From NCBI GenBank assembly GCA_014885115.2, contig WKLE02005451.1:6412-18180 (forward strand): a stretch of 11,769 nucleotides of DNA, given 5' to 3'. Below, one piece after another: positions 7,701-11,769 of the stretch. Position 1 is the stretch's first letter; every line of letters begins with the position of its first letter. A program made the position numbers and the translations under genes. The DNA is from Asterionellopsis glacialis. Taxonomy: Eukaryota > Bacillariophyta > Plagiogrammaphyceae > Rhaphoneidales > Asterionellopsidaceae. Below the pieces are notes generated by a model. The model was not told the origin of the DNA, ran no database searches, and saw only the letters and a list, made by a program, of their open reading frames with translations.

Positions 7701-9036
7701 CATTTACATTGTTGTTGTTGTTATTATTGTCCATTCGCCGTCTCCTTTGTTCAAATCCGACATTCTCATTGTTGTTATTGTTGCGGTAATAAGGACGAGA
7801 CCGGTTGTCATTGTTGCTGCTACTGCTACTACTATTGTTACCTCCATTTTCATCATCCGAGACAGATACACTTTCTTGATTATTGTTATTATTGTTGTTG
7901 TTGTTGTTTGCATTTGCGTCTTCCTGTTCTTCCTCCTCCTCCTCTTCGTCGTCTTCAATTTCTTCTGGAGGCGGAATAGCAGCAGCAGCAACAACATTTT
8001 GTTGTGGGGGTTGCTCAGGAATAGCAGCACCAGCACCAAGCATATTATTATTATCATGGTCATGATTATTATCCTCTTGTGCATCCTGTGGTTGTTGATG
8101 ATTCACTTCTGCTGCTGGTGCTGGTCGAAGACCATGACGGACAAGCAGTTGATCAAATTGATGTTCAAGACGTTGACGGACACGACGATTATTGGAATCC
8201 TCCGGCAGTGGTCCTTCGGCTGCTCTTGTGGAGTGACTATTCCTACTACTACTAGAAGCAGCATAGTTAGAGCGATTGTTGTGGGTGGTGGAGGTGTTAT
8301 TAGGATTGCCGCCACTAGTATCGTGACGACTGCCGTGCATTCGTGGATTCTGTTGTGGTTGCTGTCTTTGTCGTGATGGTAGTTTCGAAGAACTTCTATC
8401 ATCATCGTCACTGTCATTGTTGTCGTCACTCTCATTATGACGATTGCTATTATTTGAAGCTGCTGCTGCTACTGCTGCTTGATTAGCCAACATATCGTCA
8501 ATGTATAATGTGGCTGCCATATTGACATTTCCATCGGAAGCTTCTAATAAATATTTTGCCATGTGAATATTAATCGTATCATTATTGTGATTGCCCGAAT
8601 ATTGTCGTAATCGTTTGACTAGACTTTGCAATAATGGATCATCCTCATCGTCATTATTGGTACGAGAAGCATGATTCCTCTTGGTATAAGGTTTACGCTG
8701 CCTCGTGCTACTTGTTCGACTCGAATGATGGCTTCCAGCAGCAGTTGCTGTACCGGAAGTAGCCATTCCATGAGTAGTTCCACCACTACGACTAACACTA
8801 CTAGCAGCAGCAGCAGCAGCAGCTCGAGGAGGTTTTGGCCATGATGCTACGTGATCAGCTTGATGTCGTTCAAGGTCATTATTGCTATTATTTGTTTGAC
8901 TCTGATCATTATCGTCACTGTCATTGTCCTCCTCGTAACGATGCGCTGCGGATGCTGCTAATGAACTGCTGGAATGAAGATGATGATGGCGGTGGTCTTC
9001 TTCGTCATCTTCTCGTTTAATAGCCCGACGGCTCAT
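4759..9036 (-). CDS. Large Asn-rich protein with UBA-like domain and divergent MINDY-3/4-type deubiquitinase region
   Basis: Encodes 1425 residues from ATG at 9036; the open frame extends 40 codons further only from TTG. Residues 132-186 resemble a UBA-like three-helix ubiquitin-binding domain (MAKYLLEASDGNVNMAATLY). Residues 190-680 are low complexity: poly-Asn, poly-Gln, an acidic run at 358-373. From 686 the order of motifs matches MINDY-3/MINDY-4 (FAM188) enzymes, which cut K48-linked polyubiquitin: WTNAGF (686-691), a Cys-helix segment YHCRGVTSLLSIV with C745, GGCALFLETIVRIHG (956-970), IELLSLLLTGR (1067-1077), QVGRTLMRPEKPVWVV (1101-1116), MRLITAR (1166-1172), and the tail INRVLWTRWPQATV (1399-1412). 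The position expected to hold the catalytic His after the WVV strand reads NSYSVLW, with S1121 there. The family's Gln-x5-Cys is stretched by an Asn/Pro insert. Large inserts split the fold, including 1173-1390 with RRRRK at 1206-1210. Activity is therefore doubtful. The family call is by eye. Confidence 0.72.
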   Translation of the reverse strand: MSRRAIKREDDEEDHRHHHLHSSSSLAASAAHRYEEDNDSDDNDQSQTNNSNNDLERHQADHVASWPKPPRAAAAAAASSVSRSGGTTHGMATSGTATAAGSHHSSRTSSTRQRKPYTKRNHASRTNNDDEDDPLLQSLVKRLRQYSGNHNNDTINIHMAKYLLEASDGNVNMAATLYIDDMLANQAAVAAAASNNSNRHNESDDNNDSDDDDRSSSKLPSRQRQQPQQNPRMHGSRHDTSGGNPNNTSTTHNNRSNYAASSSSRNSHSTRAAEGPLPEDSNNRRVRQRLEHQFDQLLVRHGLRPAPAAEVNHQQPQDAQEDNNHDHDNNNMLGAGAAIPEQPPQQNVVAAAAIPPPEEIEDDEEEEEEEQEDANANNNNNNNNNNQESVSVSDDENGGNNSSSSSSNNDNRSRPYYRNNNNNENVGFEQRRRRMDNNNNNNNVNAMDEAQQQQQQDQQQRQEAPPPPQPEPLRRRVSSHLPQRRPRDDNINGGDNENDENNLRHRRHPLPPFQQQQQQRHQEERHVSDNGEEEVVSEDDTDTNNSSADNNNDNDNDDRKPPAVPNNDEQQQEETNNEQQQEEQNTITNENSSDVSYLSEDDDWCLEDDDEELSVKVPLDELWGHCTKLVEDGEKSSMSKKDTQEQLRNNNNNASSTNNNNNEGVDSSNTAAAQVGSGDYGIPATWTNAGFTMSSCGTGLAAKVPPEEEAWYLHLQSSNSSSNNNNNPPPPPPPPPTGNHPPYHCRGVTSLLSIVTALLYTGASIQGSHVNCTSARQPFVELTEKERIQEFDARLVDALSALLYVAAKASIDRRERVMDRKHTKERAAKSKRKERMMGNDTNNDDITNTNTTTNKNSNNNDSSNANRDCEDDDQKPQAQHDLEQKKQQELHRRLRLCPTCRWDEDSSSTRGAGTNNESIPEGRDAGQVVRIATSFSSIYDIRSYVLSNIRSFTNRGGCALFLETIVRIHGNKCVTRMIQRARQKKAMTPTRTTGSCGLRQQQENGTAASAATKTKGGFMVSCSCEEYQKMYPQSYSSSLSSSSSMGATTSSTMKKPPIPPRDACVSIELLSLLLTGRVHCSLKGWSTGGLGLGLLTNKSGQVGRTLMRPEKPVWVVQNDNSYSVLWLDEQKDNYCAEDIAQLDKAGTLFHLAHWNCWYTERHKSGMRLITARGKWVPPSRNDEMGLSSTRMDSKQGRSVTESIMARRRRKFILEEAAGIGRDSSYVGRQEQQDQYLSNHNNNNVAAVTHIVSEDNDEDEEMMDVAYEMPTKNSISNSLSDGGGKNNESTIITNDEVNRVSIHPQDISYYPKEYRRWRFDLGYENEQSPPWASSTASLSQQASRLDERNNNTLPRTRSSGSGSNNSSSSNSVVRKENWIPYFRLTNRQKLVVEMKLAPKINRVLWTRWPQATVDKFTPEFGTPPAV
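6825..6884 (-). other. Candidate 60-nt frame-preserving intron (or in-frame Asn/Pro insert)
   Basis: On the minus strand the tract reads TCAA, donor GTAACTC, then an Asn-coding stretch, a long pyrimidine-rich Pro-coding stretch, and CCTACAG before GCAATC. It is exactly 60 nt, begins GT, ends AG, has a strong pyrimidine tract, and carries no stop. Splicing joins A to GC to make Ser and keeps frame. It removes the poly-Asn/poly-Pro run just before C745 and brings the preceding LHLQ within nine residues of that Cys. The donor is weaker than the GTACGT used elsewhere in the window, so translation through the tract is equally possible. Confidence 0.3.
7879..7908 (-). repeat. Poly-Asn tract (ten AAC/AAT codons)
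   Basis: The longest Asn homopolymer in the UBA/MINDY-like protein, residues 377-386, seen on the plus strand as mixed GTT/ATT units. Many shorter Asn and Gln runs occur between about 6440 and 8930. Mixed codon use suggests selection or age rather than a fresh pure microsatellite. Confidence 0.75.
8803..8823. repeat. AGC trinucleotide microsatellite (poly-Ala)
   Basis: Seven perfect AGC units on the plus strand. They encode a poly-Ala run near residue 75 of the UBA/MINDY-like protein, N-terminal to the UBA-like domain. A similar AGC run encodes poly-Ala in the SYLD-repeat gene. Confidence 0.8.
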
Positions 9037-9328
9037 GCTGGTGTTGTCTGATCTTGTGTTTATCTGTAAATTAATGTAGTGCAATGGGCATGTCGTCCCT
9101 GTCCTGCTCTGCTCTTTCGTCTCTATCGTAGCCAGCGACACGCTCTTTTGGAGCAAAATGGCGTCGTCTATCGTCTATCGTTGCTGTGATTTTTGTTGTT
9201 GCGGATGCTCATGATTGGGAGCATTTTTTTTTCAAATCTTGCATCTCTTGTCATATGTACTAACCCTTCTCCTATGTACAAATATACGTTATTTTATGTA
9301 CTGTCTGTACACAAGCAAGTAGGGAGCC

Positions 9329-9620
9329 AGTACTGTAGTAAGTAGTTCGGCCTTTAGACTCCTAAAAATCCAAGGGAGAGACGTAGAAAGGAGGTGACCG
9401 TCAGTGAACAGACGATCGATCAGTGATTTTTCTGGATTTTGTTTGGATATTCGGCCGGCCAGACTTACCATTGTCCCTTTCTCAGACCAATCCAAAAGTA
9501 CTGTATCACTATTAGAGGTAGAAAATGTGTGTGTAGCTACAGTTCCAGCTAAGTAAAGAAATAGGTCCTTCACAGACTACCGTACCAGGTACATTTAGTT
9601 ATGATTACAGTAGTACTGTA
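9329..9620. repeat. Three copies of AGTACTGTA
   Basis: Exact 9-bp matches start at 9329, 9497 and 9612, all on the plus strand. The first sits in the palindrome CAGTACTG; the third is part of the hairpin TACAGTA-G-TACTGTA (9606-9620). A related CAGTACTGT occurs at 2186-2194 in another intergenic region. They may be regulatory sites for one of the divergent genes; this is a guess from spacing and symmetry. Confidence 0.45.
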
Positions 9621-9984
9621 AAAAGAACTGAACTCGTATAGAACTATTTAATACTTCGTTTGAGCACTAAAAATGTCTCCCCCAGACTCGGTTTTTAGGA
9701 AAAAGACATTGTAATTCATTTCTCCGGATTTTCCATATTTTTAAAAGCAGTATGAAAAAAATGGTTCGATACCAAGTGCCATCAATATTACCGTACGAGT
9801 ACTTAGGAACAAGGCGAGTTTTTCAAATAAGAATCCCACCGCCCATGCATGTCGGGTTTGCAAAAACGGAAAACCAGACTGATTTTTTTCTCCGGATGTT
9901 TAACTTTGTTGTGTACCTTGTAGGACTACACTTCTATTCCTGTCGTTCGGTTTGACATATTTGCTACACAGGAAATTCCGTTTT

Positions 9985-10004
9985 TTTTTCCCTTTTGGGA
10001 AAAA
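9985..10004. repeat. Hairpin: TTTTTCCC arm, TTTT loop, GGGAAAAA arm
   Basis: The 8-bp arms are perfect inverted copies around a 4-base loop, about 195 bp upstream of the SGNH-like start codon. Flanking poly-T (from 9981) extends the symmetry poorly. It shares its core arms with the palindrome at 1724-1737. Confidence 0.6.
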
Positions 10005-10198
10005 CCCGGTGAGGATGTCCGACAGAGATCTGGTTACAAAGACTGCACTACTTGATTCACAATTTGATATTTTTTTGTTTGTTTGTTTTCCTGTTTAGCT
10101 ACGCTATACGTCTCCATGCATACACACAAAGTTTTCTTTCGATGCAACGAGAGACATAGTAAAAATACTGGACCTATATCACCACCCTGCAAACAACA

Positions 10199-11551
10199 AT
10201 GGCAATCAAATTGAAAGCAAACGCAATCATAGGTTTGGTATTTACTCTTGCTACACTCTTTGTACTTGATGGTACTACTGATCCAAACAAGGAGGCCAAT
10301 GGTGGAGGATTACTTTCCTTCAAGAATTGGGTAGGAGTAGGAGTAGGAGGACACCGTAATCTTCGTTATCAAGATCTCTTGGCTATTCAAGACAAGGATT
10401 ATTCACCATCCGCATGGAGAATCCTCAATTTAGGATCCTCCGTATCATGGGGGGAAGGAATGAGGTCAAGGTTTAATGCGTATCCATATTTATTATCGCC
10501 CAATGTTACCAATTTGGCATCCCTTACACAACAGGGACCTCACTATCCCTCCGTTTGTACACAAAGTATGGTTGGAGATGATGCTATTTATGATTTGATT
10601 ATTTTGGAATTTTATCATAAGGCATCTGATGGATTATTACTTTTAACAAAACGATTGCGACAACGATTCCCCAAGGCAACCATTGTCATTATACGTCAAT
10701 GGAACCCTTTGATGTTGTATTATCAAAATAAATTGCCCCTGAACAAATGGAGCAAATTGAAGAGATTAGGAATTCATGCACCTGAATTGCGTGAAGTATT
10801 ATATTCCAATTCCCAAGCAGAAGATTGGTCGCTTGCTGACGAAGAAGAACAACGTGCTATTCAAGATCAAGCCGTGAAGGATTATGGAGCTATATTATAT
10901 GAACTACCTTTCGATAAACAAGATCCCCGTGAAAGTATTGCAGAACATTCGAATTGGTTTTCACAAGATGAGTATCATCTTTCCGTAGAAGGACATGCCG
11001 TTGTTGCAAATGGTATCCTTCAAGTCTTACGTGAAAAGGGCGTCACAGTACAACGTCATGATGAAGTGGGTTCCTGGGGTGAGGGCGATTCATGTGATGT
11101 CACTTGGCATTATGCAGATGATTCCAAAAACTCACTTGAAAAAAGTCAAAATATTGAATTCAAAAATTTTGCACCTTTCAAATATGCATTACAAATCCCA
11201 CCAGTACATAATGCGCATTTTTCCATTTATAATCCTTTTGATCAACCACGAGAATTGGTGTTGTCGTACATGGCTACAAACCCACCGGGTAAATACCCCA
11301 CAACTAAAGTCTATCTCAAGAAAGAAGGTGATGAGCTGTGGTACAGAGGAATGGATTTAGAGCCTTCCATCAAAGATTATCAAGGAAACGAAGATGTTGA
11401 AGTTGAAATTGAATTATCCACATCACTTGGAATGGTTCCCCCAGGTAAAACAGCAGTGCACTTGCGAACAGGAGAAGGAAGTGTGGAATACCCATTTCGT
11501 ATTGTTGGTTATGCCATTACGAATGAAAGGGTTGCATCCAGTGTTATGTAA
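10199..11551 (+). CDS. Membrane-anchored or secreted SGNH/GDSL-hydrolase-like protein
   Basis: Encodes 450 residues from ATG at 10199 (context CAACAATGG) to TAA, with no intron. Residues 8-24 (NAIIGLVFTLATLFVLD) form a signal peptide or signal anchor, so the rest is probably lumenal or extracellular. Residues 75-290 read as an SGNH hydrolase fold: block I ILNLGSSVSWGEG (75-87), where GDS is replaced by GSS with S81 the likely nucleophile; strands YDLIILEFY (131-139) and ATIVIIRQWNP (160-170); and block V DEYHLSVEGH with D257 and H260 as the Asp-His pair. The usual block III GxND is not visible; LEFYHK stands there. Residues 320-445 are strand-rich (HFSIYNPFDQPRELVLSY) and look like a separate C-terminal beta domain of unknown role. 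SGNH enzymes are usually esterases or acetyltransferase-like; the substrate cannot be told. The odd block I and absent block III leave activity uncertain. Confidence 0.75.
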   Translation: MAIKLKANAIIGLVFTLATLFVLDGTTDPNKEANGGGLLSFKNWVGVGVGGHRNLRYQDLLAIQDKDYSPSAWRILNLGSSVSWGEGMRSRFNAYPYLLSPNVTNLASLTQQGPHYPSVCTQSMVGDDAIYDLIILEFYHKASDGLLLLTKRLRQRFPKATIVIIRQWNPLMLYYQNKLPLNKWSKLKRLGIHAPELREVLYSNSQAEDWSLADEEEQRAIQDQAVKDYGAILYELPFDKQDPRESIAEHSNWFSQDEYHLSVEGHAVVANGILQVLREKGVTVQRHDEVGSWGEGDSCDVTWHYADDSKNSLEKSQNIEFKNFAPFKYALQIPPVHNAHFSIYNPFDQPRELVLSYMATNPPGKYPTTKVYLKKEGDELWYRGMDLEPSIKDYQGNEDVEVEIELSTSLGMVPPGKTAVHLRTGEGSVEYPFRIVGYAITNERVASSVM

Positions 11552-11769
11552 AATGAAATACCTATCTTCCACGAATAGTGTTGGTGGAGTCATTTACTAT
11601 TTGAAAATACAACGGTGGAAAGGGGTAAGGTGGGGTGGGAGGAAGAAAGGTCCGAAAAGTTAGCCTTTTAAATATTATACTATAGGAAAACTAGTCAGTC
11701 TGTTTACTCAATATATTGATATATGAGAATTTTTCTAGCAATACCATCATCATGTTGACGCCTTCGTTC
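11552..11769. other. 3' flank of the SGNH-like gene
   Basis: AT-rich with many stops. AAATATTATACTATAGG at about 11669-11685 and ATATATTGATATAT further on may belong to polyadenylation signals, but no canonical AATAAA is present. Nothing else is recognised. Confidence 0.5.

Larger units (their letters stand above)
9037..10198. other. Divergent intergenic/promoter region
   Basis: This lies between the start codons of the large minus-strand gene (9036) and the plus-strand SGNH-like gene (10199), so it must hold both promoters. On the minus strand a TTTACAG ending at 9064 could be the acceptor of a 5'-UTR intron, but no good donor was found. Repeated short elements: AGTACTGTA at 9329-9337, 9497-9505 and 9612-9620; TTTCTCCGGAT at 9719-9729 and 9887-9897; a TTTTTCCC/GGGAAAAA hairpin at 9985-10004. 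Small open frames at 9289-9573 and 9752-9955 show no recognisable domain and are not called. Confidence 0.6.

Noticed and set aside
7040..7960. Regular repeats that could be mistaken for a CRISPR or satellite array
   Set aside because: They are in-frame Asn/Gln codon runs of mixed length with no fixed repeat-spacer pattern, and the window is eukaryotic.
7630..8376. 248-codon plus-strand open frame with a hydrophobic Val/Ile/Leu product
   Set aside because: It is antisense to the Asn/Gln/Ser-rich part of the large gene. Codons such as GTT, ATT and TTG are just the complement of Asn and Gln codons, which gives a false membrane-like protein.
9037..9156. 40-codon N-terminal extension of the large minus-strand gene
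   Set aside because: The extension begins at TTG rather than ATG and has no ATG inside it. The first ATG is at 9036.
9289..9573. 94-codon minus-strand open frame in the divergent intergenic region
   Set aside because: No recognisable motif, starts in repeat-bearing non-coding sequence, and is of a length expected by chance.
9752..9955. 67-codon plus-strand open frame
   Set aside because: Short, with no domain; it contains the direct repeat TTTCTCCGGAT that is shared with clearly non-coding sequence nearby.

Overview
This is nuclear DNA of a eukaryotic alga, most likely a diatom or a close stramenopile relative. The points for this are: one gene split by a GT-AG intron, intergenic gaps of about 1 kb without operon structure, a protein whose N-terminus reads as a diatom-type bipartite plastid presequence (signal peptide ending AYG-F, then a basic Ser-rich stretch), and very long Asn/Gln/Ser homopolymers in a ubiquitin-related protein. 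The species cannot be named from the window.

Layout. 1-495: no convincing gene, at most the tail of a gene entering from the left. 496-1401 (minus): a secreted or plastid-targeted protein with six SYLD/NYLD motifs in a disordered Ala/Pro/Ser region, then a coiled coil. 1402-2268: intergenic. 2269-3746 (minus): a two-exon gene of unknown function with a 173-nt intron. 3747-4758: intergenic, including a dense cluster of short palindromes and direct repeats at about 4250-4480. 4759-9036 (minus): a 1425-residue protein with a UBA-like domain, a long low-complexity region and a C-terminal region that I read as a divergent MINDY-3/MINDY-4 type deubiquitinase fold. 9037-10198: intergenic, shared by two divergent genes. 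10199-11551 (plus): a membrane-anchored or secreted SGNH/GDSL-hydrolase-like protein. 11552-11769: 3' flank.

The genes do not form a shared pathway; this looks like ordinary eukaryotic gene order. The most notable items are the MINDY-like protein, in which the catalytic-Cys region is disrupted by an Asn/Pro insert (itself perhaps a 60-nt frame-preserving intron) and the expected catalytic His position reads Ser, and the SYLD-repeat protein, whose architecture (plastid targeting, evenly spaced short motifs in a disordered chain, coiled coil) suggests a multivalent scaffold.

All family calls rest on reading motifs by eye; no database search was run.
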